From Epiperipatus broadwayi (Eukaryota; Onychophora; Udeonychophora; Euonychophora; Peripatidae), in the NCBI GenBank assembly GCA_028023455.1, contig JAQFVV010013286.1:1-64000 (forward strand): a DNA stretch of 64,000 nt, given 5' to 3'. The notes under the pieces are model-generated. The model was not told where the DNA came from. It saw only the letters and a list, made by a program, of their open reading frames with translations, and made no database searches. Positions 23,690-37,300 of the stretch are shown one piece after another. How positions within the stretch are numbered: the stretch's first letter is position 1; each line of letters starts with the position of its first letter. The position numbers were made by a program, and so were the translations under genes.

Positions 23690-25340
23690 AGCTTTTTGTA
23701 ACAATAAAAAAGAAAAGGCTTTACTACTGATGAATACCTGGAGGTTTTAAAATATGTTGTATTACCTTCCAATATCATGTAATGTTTTCACCAAAATTTA
23801 AGGTTGCTTTCACTGTTCCAATTTTTAAAAAGAAAGGGAATAGACTAGATCACAGTAATTATCATGAAATATAATTATTATTCATTACAGATAAAATACT
23901 TTCAATAATTTTGGTGAATAGTTTCAACTATAGGATAAACAGTGATTCATTGTGGTTTTAGAGAATCAACAAGCATGATAGACATGTTTTTTGTTTCAAG
24001 GCAAATGCAAAAATAGTATAAATACAAAAAATGATTTATACAATGCTTTTATTGATTTGGATAATACATTTAACATAACTAATTGAACAAGTCTGTAACA
24101 TGGTTGGAAATTAATTGGATGTCCACTGAAGTTTATTCATATTATTATATGATAGAATGAGAAAATTGTTATTAATGTAGAGGCCTTTGAAATAAACAAT
24201 ATATTTCCTCAACATTATTTTGACTTTTATTACAGTAGTCTGAAACTGTTATAAGTGGCTTAATGAATCATGGATCAATATTTGGTAAAAGTTTGATAGA
24301 GGAAAAAGTGGAAACAAGAATTTCATCTCCTTAGATTTTGCTATTTTAAAAGATGATCAACAGAAAATACTTAATGTTTTGAATGCAATATTTAATGCTT
24401 AAAAAACTCTTACAGAGCATTATTAGTCAGTAAAGAAAAAAAATCGTAAGCAACTTAACTTCAGAATATAAGCTAATTCAAATATATTAATAGTTTTATA
24501 AGCAGAAAGGTAGACTTATATGCTGTGCGCAACAGAGATTCCATTGTTCTGCTGATTTTAACAAGTAAAAAAATATAACATCACATGATCACCAAACTAG
24601 TCTGGGGATACTAGATAAGTAGGCATTAGATGCGGATTTTATGCACAAGCCTTCTGGCATCCATTGATTACTCTGGTTGCCACAGGGTGGCACTACTGTA
24701 TGGAGAGTTTTGCCTGTTTTAATAAGTAAGAAATATGGTGCATCATAGCAGGGAATTACTATAATTAAATTACATGTATATAGAATTGTTAATATGAAGT
24801 AAGATTTGAATGTCCTATCAATGCAATATAAAGACATTAATTTTTTAAATTTAATATCATATTATAAAATTTTAAAAATATAACAGCATGATCATAAGGC
24901 CAACCAATATGTTTTTCAACTTACTGGATGTGATATGATAGACTGGAGTCCATCATCATAAAATCACACCTGCATTGGGCTGGACATGTGAAATAAATGA
25001 ATAATACAAAACTTCCTTAAAGTGTATTTTATGGTCAATTTGTGCATGGTTTCATTGAAAAGATAGAATTTCATAGGTTAGATCTCATTTAAGTTATAAG
25101 GATTTTCTCAAAGATGTTCTAAAAGGGTGCAAGGTTGATAATTTTCATTTGGAAGATATGATAGAGAAAACAATATATTAATAAGCTACAATTAGATATA
25201 GTATTGAAGTATTTCAGAAAGAAAAGTTTTCTATTGAACAATTTAAAAGATGGGATCTCAAAATATCAGAAATAAAATGGATCAGCAGGTTCTATATGTG
25301 GCTATATGTGAATATTTATGGTTCACAGCTTGGTTTGTAT
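23690..25340 (+). pseudogene. LINE relic 1 (reverse transcriptase and C-terminus)
   Basis: A degenerate non-LTR reverse transcriptase in shifting plus-strand frames. About 23750-23880 corresponds to the EVLKY and VPIFKKKGNRLDHSNYHEI part of the RT domain. About 23940-24060 corresponds to the CGFRESTSMIDMVF/ALIDLTKAF blocks, partly ruined. The FADD catalytic loop near 24335 has lost residues (LDFAILKDDQQ). The C-terminal block HHHKITPALGWTCEMN and YKDFLKDVLKGCKVDNF lies at 24950-25150. An S element (24577-24716) interrupts it. The family is the APE-type LINE common in marine invertebrates and fish. The 5' half is missing. It is the same family as LINE relic 2 at 44-48 kb. Confidence 0.75.
24577..24716 (-). 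mobile_element. Family S retroposon inserted in LINE relic 1
   Basis: Read on the minus strand, it starts CAGGCAAAACTCTCC, passes the family blocks and ends GGTGATCATGTGATGTT. It is flanked by near-identical copies of TTTTAACAAGTAAAAAAAT and TTTTAATAAGTAAGAAAT (24556-24576 and 24717-24736), about 20 bp, as expected from target-primed reverse transcription. The uninterrupted LINE relic 2 reads TTTTAACAAGTTAAAAG at the corresponding place, which supports a clean insertion. Confidence 0.85.
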
Positions 25341-28300
25341 AGTCACTGCAAAAGTAATCTCTAGTGTAGCATTATGTTTTTCTTTTGTTTTTTTTATTCG
25401 TGTCTTCTTCTTTTTTGAAGATGAAATGGCCATATTCATTTGTGAATAGCTGCTGCTCCTAGAAAATGAGAGATATAATTAAGACAAGAAAAATTTACAT
25501 TAAGGGCTTGAAAGAATATACTTTAAAGATTGAGTTCATATATAGATTTTAGACTACAATTAAAGTGTATTATTTGATGTTCATTTCACTTTTTATAATG
25601 TGTGAATTATTTAAACATTGAATATATGGCTGAAAAGTCCTACCCTGGACAGTAACAGGCTAAATTGAATGATACAATACAAAGCTATTACAATGTAATC
25701 CGGTTGTGGCCAGGATACACTGCAAAGACCTATTGTAGCATTACTTGAAGATACATTAAGTTATTGAATATAAATTGTATGAATCTTTAATTAACTATAA
25801 TTCTCTTTCATAACTTAAAACTATGTCACCGAATCTTAATTTACAAGTTTATTTACTTGAGACTTGATGGGCAACCATGGACAAGCTGGCATAATCTATA
25901 AAACTGCTAATTATTACATGGCAAATATGGGCCATTTAATAAGATAGTAATAAATCTAATCAGCTTCATAACATAATTGGGTGTAGCTCAGATGTCCTCA
26001 TGCTCAAAGTACAGAAATGTTCTACAAGGTAATGTTTTGCAATGTAAGGTGAGTAATATGAACTTTAAGTTCTTTTTTTATTAACTTAAATATCAAATCA
26101 AATCAATAGCAATGAAACTCTTAGTGGAATAAATAAAATACCTGTTATAGTATTAGAGAATAGGTTTAATTGTTATACTGACTAGCACATTTATTATTAA
26201 TTTAAGTATTAATGTTGCAAATATTAATAGAAGTAACAAATTCTGGATTATATTCCAGAATTAACAAAGCAAAGAGGAGATTATATAGAAAGTATATCAC
26301 AAATTACCCAAAACAAAAGCATTAAAATATTCTCCGAATGTTTCAGTAGACCTTGAATACATCATCAGGGACAATTTATGCTCTAATATCTATTATCTAT
26401 TTACTATGTTGGATTTCTGACTCTATGCATAACAAATAGCAATGGCACAGATAGGTTAAATTATAAAATTAACATTTATTTATGACTCAATAAATATTTA
26501 AATAGTAATTGGTTAATAATATTCATAAATTAAATAAACGACAAATAACATAAAATATAATCACATGTAATTGTTCTACATGGATAATGTACATTAAATA
26601 AATAAATAGATAAAAAATAAAATATCTTCACATGTACTTAGTTCTGTACATGGTTATGTGCACTAGTTTCTGATAATACAATCTAAGATTCTATTACAAA
26701 TGTACTGATTTAGGCTCTTATAGGGATGAGAATAGATTAAAATACCCAGGCAATGGCAACCCAATACACCAAAACCAGAACCAATGCACCTATACTTCAA
26801 AATTATCATAATACTGACAACAATTGGTATTAATAAACCTATAAAAATTGACTATGATAAGATATAAAATCAAAGAGGGAATTTGAACTCCAACTCAGCT
26901 GTTATATCATATAATTGACCTATAATAAATTATGACAATAATGCATTTGAATGCCATTTTATGGCAAAGACAGAACATGTGAGGCAATCATTAAAATGAG
27001 GGAAACAATGTACACATAATAATGCATGGAAACTCTGCTCAAATGTACATTTATATGAGAAGGATCAATGATATACCTGTGGTGTATTAATTTACACAAA
27101 GGAATAATGAGCAGTAAGTACCTTGTGGGTTTTCTAACCATCATTAGGACAACTAGCATGACTATAGAAAGTTCAGTGAATGCTGAAACTTAAAGGATAT
27201 ACAAAATAAGGACAAACAATTATTTTGCAGATTAACCTGCACCATAGAAAAAGCCATATAACATTAAAATAGTATTAACACTCACTTTCTTAATAAAATA
27301 GAAATAAATTACCCTCATCAATCTGCTAAATTGGAAAGCATGTACAGTTTTACAAGTGTGAACTAAGCCCAAAAGATGTAAGGAAAGTCTACTACAGTAA
27401 TCAATTGAGATAACGTCTGATTATAAACCATATGATATAAAAGAATATTACCTAATATTATGAGTATAAGCACAGAATCCTGGAAAGACATACAGGATGA
27501 GGCCATGTGGTGGTAATGCATTATAGATACATCGAATTAATCATTAAATCTTTAAGCAAGAGCTGTTCCCTAAATTGACTCTCTTTAATCCCTGTATCTA
27601 AGTGAACAAGTAATTATTTAATACACAAAAGATTATATATACTGTGGATTTAATATATTTACAAACTAATATAAAATACAAATAAAACATAAAATGCATG
27701 TTCATTAAATTATTACACTAGGTTCAAATACATATTATTTAAATCTATTGGCTATTAGCCAATCAATTAATCACACATTTCTCAAACTTAATGACAAATA
27801 TAAATTAAATATATTTGTTTAATTAAAGCATAAAATCTTAAAAATTGATTGTGTGCTTCTTCATTTCCATTTAAAAGGAATGGTTCTGAAGATCCAAGAT
27901 ATTTTGACAGGTAGGATATGTCTAAATTTTAATCAGATTATCTTCAAAGTTTTTTGCATTTAAATTTGTAGCCACATTTATATAATACCATATATTAAAG
28001 TTATTGAGATAAAATTTTATCGAAGGCTAAAGATAGTTTGTAAACAATAAGAAATTTCAAGGAGACTGACCTTTTAGAACTTTTATTTCTGTTTTCATGG
28101 TTAATAATAATTCCCATGCATTTCAGTTGTAGATTTTGTGGAAATTATCAGCAGCTAGACTCATGGTTGGAAGACCTGAACAGATTAATTAAGATTTAGC
28201 TATACATTTTGCTGTTAACACTTGATAATATTGCAACTTAAATTATTTAAGAAAAGTTTTAATTTAACTTGCTTCTTTATTTTTATGTTCTTTTCTTTTT

Positions 28301-31300
28301 AAAAGAGAAGTTTTCATTTTTATTATATGTTTAACAGAAAAAAATTTTTTTTTTTATTATACACTTGCTGTCACTACAGCAGTTCTTTTGGAGAAAAAAA
28401 TCTCTCTTAGTTCTATTTTATTTCTTAGCCAGTTAAATTTCTTCTCATTTACATACCTGTTTAAAAAAATGAAAATGAAAAGAAAAAAATGAATTTATCT
28501 TATCGTGTTCTGTAAATTAATTAAATAAATCTTTTAATTAAACCAAAATAATCTTTAGGATTACTTAAAGAGAAAACAAATAATAATTATTTGTTTTTAT
28601 TTATCTTACTATATTTAATGTAATATGACATTGGTTTTCACTTTTATGTTAAGCACAGTTTATCTAACTTAGTGTTTGGAAACAGAGCAAAACTAATATA
28701 TGAAAAAAAATGAAAGAAGAAAGAAAAATTATACAATAAGTAAAGCAAAAAAAAAAAGGAATTATATAATCTCATTGTTTAATAAATTTGAACACAAGTA
28801 TCAAGCCTAGTAAATTCTAGCCATGAAAATCAAGTTATCTTGAAGAAGATAGAAAAATTTTAGGCTAGTTCTATCAAGCTATATATTTTTTACTAAAATA
28901 TAAGGTTACAATATATATATATTAATATAAAATATTATTTCAAAATTTTATACTTATCTAAAAAATTCCCAACTATGTTTTTCATTGAGTTAAAGCTGAG
29001 TTGTTTCCCTGCCTTTATTCTAGAGTAATGAAAATTGACCAATCATAATTTCTTATTTTTCTCTAATTAGATAAACAAGAATTAAAAATTAATTTCTTGC
29101 TACATATTTATTAGACAGAAAAAAATTGCAATATTTCTGGAAATAGCTTATTTTTAAAAGTCTATTAAAATTGAGAAGTAACAAAATTAATACTCTTTCA
29201 CAATTATAATAAAACTTATCATATAATTTTTTGTCTTATAGAATATTCAGGAATTTTAAAATGATTGATTCCATGTTGTAAATGTGCACATAATACACCA
29301 TTATATGTTGATTTCTCATATATATCCATATACTAAGACTATCTATATTGTTAATAATAGTATATCTGTGATATAAGAAGGAAAAGAAAACAACTATTAA
29401 TTTTAGTCAATTAACTACTAATTATTTATAAAATGTAAGTATAAATATGAATCTTGTATATGTGTGTACATAACCCTTATTTTTTCTTTGATATACTTTT
29501 TCTTTTTTTGTTACTACAAGTTTGACATGAATGTGCCTTGATATAATTTATAAAAAAATCCTTCTAATATCTTTAAATTATCTAGTCAATCTTACTGCAC
29601 ATTAAGACCTGCATTTGAAATTATTTTATAACCTACAGTTTAAACTCTTTATTAACTTCCCATGAGTATTGGACACTCATTTACATTAATAAACAATATA
29701 CATAATTTATAAATACCAAACTAACACTATATTAGTTAAAGCAAAAGAAAACAATTAAAATTTTCATCCTGAATTAGTTCATGCTTTGCCATCTTTTGTG
29801 GATTCTAGCTTCTGTATTTGTAAGCATTATAATTTTTGTGCTTCAAATAGAGTTGCACCTCAATTTATTAATTACTTCCCCTGTCAATTCATCATAATTA
29901 AATGATATAAATTTTAAACTATTTCTAATTCTCAGAGAAGGTATGACTAGATATATATTCAACTTCCGCTCGGCTGATAGTAATAATGGTCGCTATCATT
30001 TTTGCATTTTTGAAAAGCTGTATATTAAAAAAATATGGAAAAAAAAACTCATTAATACTACTAAAACCCAATTAGTAAAACTCTCATTTAGCAAATATAG
30101 TGAAATTGCCTAAATACTTCTGTTCATGTGGATCAAAGCGTGTGGCGCTGCACACTTTACAGCCAAAATCAAATTAACTTTTAGATACAATAAGTAATAT
30201 AATTTTTAATAGTGATTAAATAATTACATTTTTTTTACTAAAAAATATTCATCTTTAATAGCCTGTTCATACAAGCTAACTTCCCACGTTATTAAATTTA
30301 TTTAAATATCAAAGTTTTATCCGCAATTGTTTTTAGTAAAATAGTTTTTAAAATTATTCAAACGGAAGTCAATCTCCCATAATGCTCTATTTCGTAAATA
30401 TTATAAATTTCCACGCACTCTCCCGCTAATAAGAGTTTGAATCATTTAAGTTTAGAGCGTACATTCTATATACATTCACCATGCTTAAATCAGGGCTTGA
30501 ATGTATTGGGTACCTGATGTTATAATCAAATATTCAATTGTACAAATCTATTTAATCCATCTCAGGAGAAAGACAGTGTCTCATTACGAATACTTTATGT
30601 ATTGCTTGTATGAATGCAGGTGTGTACGAATCTTTGAATAAAAGTAATCTCAATTTGATCCATTAAACAAAATTATTATCTAAATGCCAACTCTTGTCAT
30701 GACTTTCTCTGTATATATAATGGTTATAGTATAAATATAATTTAAAGTATATATGTATATAGCCACACACTATCTTTTTTTCCGCATTCAAAAAAATCTA
30801 TATTGTCATTAAAATTAAAAGGCTTCGTTAGGCGATACAATTTTTCAAAGATAGTTGTAACAAGACTCATTAGTTTTTAGAGATGTTAAAAGTTAAAAAA
30901 AAAAAAAAGATTTAAAAGATCACTTGTATTTATCAGTTTCTCAACAAAATAAAGTTCATTTTACATCAAGAATTAAATGTCTATTCCTAAAATTAGAAAA
31001 GTAAAAAAAAGTTTTAAATGCTCGTTGAAAATCAAAAGAGTTAGTTAAATAAATTATTTGTTAGGTTATTAAAATATTTCAGAAGGATTGTAATAACAAA
31101 TATTGAATAGCAGTGATTAATATTATGTATATATAATTTTAATTTAGCAATTGTCTAAGAAATAAAAATAAATATTTAAATAAAATACAGATTTTTTAAT
31201 TTTATTTTTTAAAAGCAAGGCAATACAACACTAAAAAGCTTTTACAATCCGTATTTCAATTAAATATTGACACAAAAAAGTTTTATTAACAAAAATAAAC

Positions 31301-31942
31301 CTAAAGAAAAAAAACTAATCATTTTATCAAATTTCAAAATATTATTGTTATACTAATGGTTTTTTTTCTTCATATATCTATATTCATTAATGAAAAACTA
31401 CTCGTTGATCGCAATATACTTTATCTAATTACATTACCTGCGTATAACTTTCATACATATTGTTAAAACTATGCAAAAGCCAAACGCCATAGCTATACCT
31501 TAAGAAATAAAACATTGATAGTGGCTAAAAAATTTGACTGATATCTGTTGCGTAATACAATTATTTTTTTAAAAAACGAATCAAGCGAAGTTATAATCAA
31601 GTAGGGTAATGTCTGAATATATGATATTAAAATAAATCAACATATGCCCATGCATCTTCACCCATGAGAATATCTATATTGTCTTCTTTTCATTTTCTAT
31701 TAATCATAAACTAAAAGAAAACAGAAATTTCAAATAAAATTGTAAGTTGCTTATGGAACCAATCTCTATATACATTATGTAAATGCTCAAATTTTAGTAA
31801 ATATCAAAACAAAACTTTTTGAATCCATATTTGGAAAAGCCTACAAAACATTTTAGTGAATTTTACGATTTTTATTTATCATTTTAATAAAATCGCATTC
31901 CATGAGATGGTAAAAATAAAAATTACTTATTTAAAAACGTAT
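25341..31942. other. 6.6 kb of AT-rich sequence, no gene seen
   Basis: Apart from short homopolymer and TA runs nothing was recognised. The only frame above 60 codons (26959-27159, minus, starting MLVVLMMVRKPTRY) is hydrophobic and has no motif. No copy of the P, S or R repeats was found here. Confidence 0.5.
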
Positions 31943-32086
31943 TAATCAATAAAGCAATTCATGTATAGAGTGACATTACTTTTATAAGCTTGTATTTACA
32001 AATATGTAATATAGAGAGTGTACCAACAGCTCAAACAAGCTCTTAAGTGATAAGTGTGGTAAGAGAAAACATTTAAAATCTCTATC
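31943..32086 (+). repeat. 145-bp direct repeat, copy 1
   Basis: Matches 32352-32495 at roughly 85-90 percent by eye. Both begin TAATCAATAAAGCAA, share AATATGTAATATAGAGA and AGCTCAAACAAGCT, and end TTTAAAATCTCTAT. Confidence 0.8.
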
Positions 32087-32351
32087 TGGAACGTTCTTAT
32101 TTCCAGAACAATTGTTTTTGAGCTTACGGCTCACCTCAGTGAGGAGCCAGAACATTCAGACCCTAGATCTAAAATATCAACTCAAAAGCAGCATTTATTT
32201 AATATCTAATATTTAAGTAGAAACTCTGAAATTTTTAGACATGAAAATGTCTTTAACTCCAGCTATCTAACTTAAAATGACTGAACTGAATTCAGATCTA
32301 CCATATATTAATAGCCTTATCATTGCCAAGGCCGTAAATATAAAATTATAG
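32087..32351. other. Spacer between the 145-bp repeats
   Basis: This 265-bp spacer contains TCAGTGAGGAGCC and CTAGATCT (about 32135-32170), which resemble the 3' part of family S. The match is short and gapped. Confidence 0.3.
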
Positions 32352-32495
32352 TAATCAATAAAGCAAGTTATATATAGTGTGACATTGCTTTTACAAGCTC
32401 ATATTTAGAAATATGTAATATAGAGAATGTACCAATAGCTCAAACAAGCTTTTAATTAATAAGTGCAGTAAGAGAAAATATTTAAAATCTCTATA
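32352..32495 (+). repeat. 145-bp direct repeat, copy 2
   Basis: Second copy of 31943-32086. The two could be the terminal repeats of a very small TRIM-like element of about 550 bp, or a local duplication. No flanking target duplication was found. Confidence 0.8.
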
Positions 32496-33841
32496 CAATG
32501 CAAAAATTAATTTCAGGCTGTTAAAATAAAGATTAGATATTTAAATTCTAGATTTAATCAACTTCATACTATCACTAATAACAAACAAGTGTTGACATTT
32601 GTTTGTAGTCCTCAGATATCTAATTAAATGAGCTCCAGGAGAGAATTTTACATGAAAAATACTGACTTTACAACAATACAGGTAATTATTTTTCATCACT
32701 GTTTTATGTTTGATTAAAATAACATAATAAATGTATTACTTCTATTCCCATAGGAGTAATGTTAATCACATTTTATTAGGATATAATATAATAGATGTGG
32801 GTATTAATATTATATTGTTCATGAGCAATTAAACACAATCACCTCCCTTGTTAATTTTTTCTTAGCAATTTTATTTTCAATTCTAAAGCAAGTTTACAAA
32901 GGAAGATTATATTTAATATAAATATCTATTTTATTAGATTTTTAAATGATAGGCAACAAAATATGACAATATTTTTTAGGATTTTCACTTTTATAAACTA
33001 AAAGCGGTTCCTATTTTTTTTAAATTGCTGCAACCACAATGAAGTAAAGTTAAATAATCTTTTAATGCATTAAAAGAAACATTAAACATTTATTGTTATT
33101 TATTTTTAAAAAACTTATTGGAAGAACATGTTTTATAGATAATTATCCTCAAAACTCAAAAGTTGAAATCATCTGCATAAGCTTTATTAAATTTGTGCTT
33201 ACATCAGACTTTTTTCTTGGCTGCACATTATTGAACCTTGCTTTTAGTTAATCACAAACTATTTTTAATATAAGTCATATTTGGCCATTGTATTTTTAAA
33301 TCACACAAACTTTTATTTTGGTAGATTTCTTTTTGTGAAAGGATTTTGTTATGTGAGCTTTTAATTTGAGATACTGCAAAAACTTTTATCATAGTCTATA
33401 ATTACTCAATCAATTATATCATATAAAACCATATGGAATGAAAATTTGTTTAACGAATCCTCTTATATATGTACATATGGGGGGACGTCTGTGTGTTTGC
33501 ATTGAGGAAATTATTTATAATTGTTTTTGAGTTAACTTCTGGCAATATATAAATAGCATTTTTACAAAACAACCCAATGTTGTTTTAATTATCAGAATAT
33601 TTAAAGGCACAAATCATAATTGTGATAATGTAATTTATCCATTTCATTGCTATTTTTTTTTTTATCTTTCATAATCAACTTTGTGGGTATTATAAACTTT
33701 TCTAATACATTATATTATATAAGACAATTTCAACCTGATCATATATAATTAAAAAGAAAGCACAGATTTAATCTAACCATATATTTAATTATTAATTTTT
33801 AAATGTCCACAGTATTTTCAAAACACTTTATCATTATTATT
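32496..33841. other. AT-rich sequence, no gene seen
   Basis: Nothing recognisable on either strand. Confidence 0.5.
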
Positions 33842-33853
33842 GTCCAAAAGTAT

Positions 33854-34370
33854 AACTGAAACACACAGGCTTATTATATACCTGTGTCTATATATGTAAT
33901 ATATAGGGTATATGAATATAATAAGCCAATGTGTTTCAGTTATTACATAGTAGAGATGTCTACCCATCCCTTGTATATGTATTAAATGGATTATGTCCTG
34001 TACATGAGAGGTCAGATTGGCCTTAGGTCAACATGGTTGTGACAAGAATCTCGGCCTCAGAGTGACCTTTGAGCATTTTATCATCAGATTTTCAATTGGA
34101 TGGACGGTTGAAGAGTTGGAGTGTGGAGTAGATTGAAGCCTGTCCATTAATGTATGAAGATTGTCTATCTTAATATATATCTGAGCACTTATAGCATATA
34201 TGTGTAGAGATGGTAATCTGGACCAACTGATGATTGCTGGTTTAGCATGAAATACGTATATTGGTGATTATTTATCTTTTCAACATATATGTGTTCAAGT
34301 GTATCAGTATTATGAGATAGTGTGGAGAATGATGGGTCATGTGAAAGTCTGTGCTCATATACCCTATATA
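33854..34370 (+). mobile_element. Family P retroposon, one arm deleted, 12-bp TSD
   Basis: Perfect 12-bp target copies GTCCAAAAGTAT flank it at 33842-33853 and 34371-34382. The 5' part (33854-33941) is a hairpin: AACTGAAACACACAGGC pairs with GCCAATGTGTTTCAGTT, and between them only TATAGGGTATATGA remains of the left arm seen in the 61-kb copy. The right arm (33942-34370) is complete, with GGACAGGCTT in complement, CTGGACCAACTGATGA, and the end CTCATATACCCTATATA. The ruined tRNA-like tail reads GTCTGTGCTCATATACCC. Confidence 0.9.
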
Positions 34371-34382
34371 GTCCAAAAGTAT

Positions 34383-37300
34383 CAAACTTTTTTCATCTTC
34401 TTAATGTCCAGTTTTCATATTCATAAAGAGTCATAGAAAATACAAATTGAACAATTCTGAAGTTTACTTTGAAAGCTATGTTTGTAATACTGAATTTTTT
34501 ACTGTTAACAAATAATACAAGGAAGTTAAAATTTTCAATGGTATCTATATTTTAATTACCAATTCTAAAGCCAACTACTGTTCTCTTGAGATTATCTTTA
34601 TATTTTTCATCTAATAAAGTAATAGATTATTAAAATCTATATATTTATTTATCAAAAGTATTACATATTAGTTTAATAACTTTTAGATTCATTGAAAATA
34701 TAGTTTTTTACTTCTGAAAAAAACATGGTAGTTCTAACATTTTACTTTACTGTTTTACTATTATTGTAAGGGATATTAACATAGGTGTTCTTTTAACCTT
34801 TCCAAAATGCAGCCTAATGCCTCTTAAATATCAGCATTTTCTGATGTTTTCTTTGTTTCAAAAATCAATGTAAAATATATGATAAAAGGATTATTACTTA
34901 CCTGAAAATTATAAATTTGACTTCATTTGATAGATAGTTTTGTCTACTACTGAAATAAATTTTAAATGTTGACATTTTGTTTTTGTAAATATTAAAAAAA
35001 TGAAATTGCAAACAAAACAAAGATTTTACACATCATCATTTTTAGAAAGATTATTTTCAGTTTATAAAATCAATGAAATATTTCTTATTTCTGATTATTT
35101 TTAAAAATGTGAATGAATATTTATTTATTTCTCTTATATTTAATGAATTATGCTTTAAAAGTTTAAATCTTTTGAATATTTATTGCAAAATTATGATATT
35201 TTCTTACTGTAAATATAACATAGATTGTTTACATCATAACTTGTCTTCAAATTTGCTTCAGGCCATTTTTACGTTAGTTGCTAATATAAGGTTATATTTT
35301 TGAAAATAAAGTATTTCAAGTCAAAATGAGTTATTAATAATTTATATTTCTTGATATCTAATAAATATAGTGCAAATTATTTTTAAAAAAAATTAAAACC
35401 ATAATAAATTTGCAAATAAACATGATTTTGCATCATTGGAAACTGCAATGTCATAAAATGCTGAATGTTTTACAGCCTTGGCAAAAGGCAATGGCTGAAC
35501 ATGTCATGGCAGGGCTTATGTCTATTGTAAGAGTGAGAATTTTGAATTTCCTGCCTTTTAACACACAATTTTCAGAAATAAATTTATTATAGTAAAATAT
35601 ACTGTTTTAAATGCCTTCTAATATATAATTCTTACAAAAAAATTCACTAGGGGGCGAATTGGCCAAAAGACAAAATAATTCAGGTCAATTGGTCATAAAG
35701 TTAAATGCATTTTCTGCAGGCCTGATTTTATTAATCTTTTAATTTAAAAAAACTTGATGTGCTCAGACTATTTCAGGCAGTTTTCATGCAAAGCTTTTGA
35801 AATAAAATTAATATAATTTTCCACTTGTTTATAAAATATTTTTGATTATTTTTACACACTAATTGGTTGATAATTATTTAAAACAAAAATTACATATTCA
35901 CACTTTCAATTTATTCATTTAACTTCTATTTTTTTAAAATAGAAGTTAATAAAGTTGATTGTAATGTAAACAAAGAAAATCAGAATATCCATAACATCAT
36001 TATCTGTCAGAATTAATATAGAGTTAAAATATTTTCAAATATTGTAATAATTATAAAGCAAATATCAAATTTTAAACCAGAATTTGATAAATTTACCATA
36101 AATACATGTTTGTTCACTTAAAAAAAAATAGGAAGAAATTTTCTCATTTGTTCATTTTCAGAGTGATTACATAATCATCATTGATGTTGTTCATAATACT
36201 CTATTGTTATTTATAATTACTATTTTTGTAGTAAGTGATAAGATTGGAAGTGATATTTATATTTTTTGTATATTACTTCCTATTAGAGTAGATTATTAAA
36301 CTTAACCAAGATGTCTCCCATACAGATTTTTATCAATTATAGCATCTGAAAATCATGCATCTCAATTTTTTTTTTTTTTAAATGTAGTTAGTATTGAATG
36401 AAAATAAACATACACACATTCAATCAATGTTAAAATGAAAAATGCACATGATAAAAAGATACTATACTAACTACATAAAAGAATGTATTTAATATAATAT
36501 TAACACAATCATAATTTGATTATGGCAGCTAGACTACCAATATATAGCAAATTTTAACATTATGTTTAAACATGTGTGTGTGCATGAAAGTTTGTTTTAA
36601 AATGTGGTCAATTTGAAAGAGGATAATTGCAAAATGCTTAAACATAAAATGGGTTTATTATTATTAAAATGAGAATCTTTAAATAAAAGAGAAATCATTG
36701 AGTTTAATATTTTAATGGTGCAAATCATTTATCTGTGAAATAAACAATTGTGTATTTTATTTTTACTATTATTTAATCTAGTATGGTATTTTAATTTTTA
36801 AAATAATGTTTAACTCTCATTTTAAATCTTTCTGACTCAAATTTGGCCCTTTAAACTTTTGAAACTCTCAAGACTCGCTTCCCATTATTTCTAAGCAATG
36901 AGAGCTCAATTTTCCCATTCAAATGCAAGAAGCGAAGTATTGTGGATACAAGATTATAAAATCACTAATCATATGACAAAAACTTATAAATACAACCACT
37001 TGTCAAAATTTATTTAATCTTCTTTAATTACAGTGTGTTGAGTGACCATGATGGATTTAAACCTGGAATTAGCCATTTTGTTATCTCTCACCAATAGTAT
37101 GTCTGAGTAGAAACTGGCTAGACATTTGCCTTGATGGTATATGTTTCCTCTAGATCATCCCAATTAAAGAAATGAAATTATTAACAATGTTTATCATTCA
37201 GTAATGCACTTAAAGGCATAAAACTTAAATATTTTCATTCATCTGTGAATTTTTACAATTGCTTATGCAATGTTACAGCTTGTGATAACACTGTAATAAT

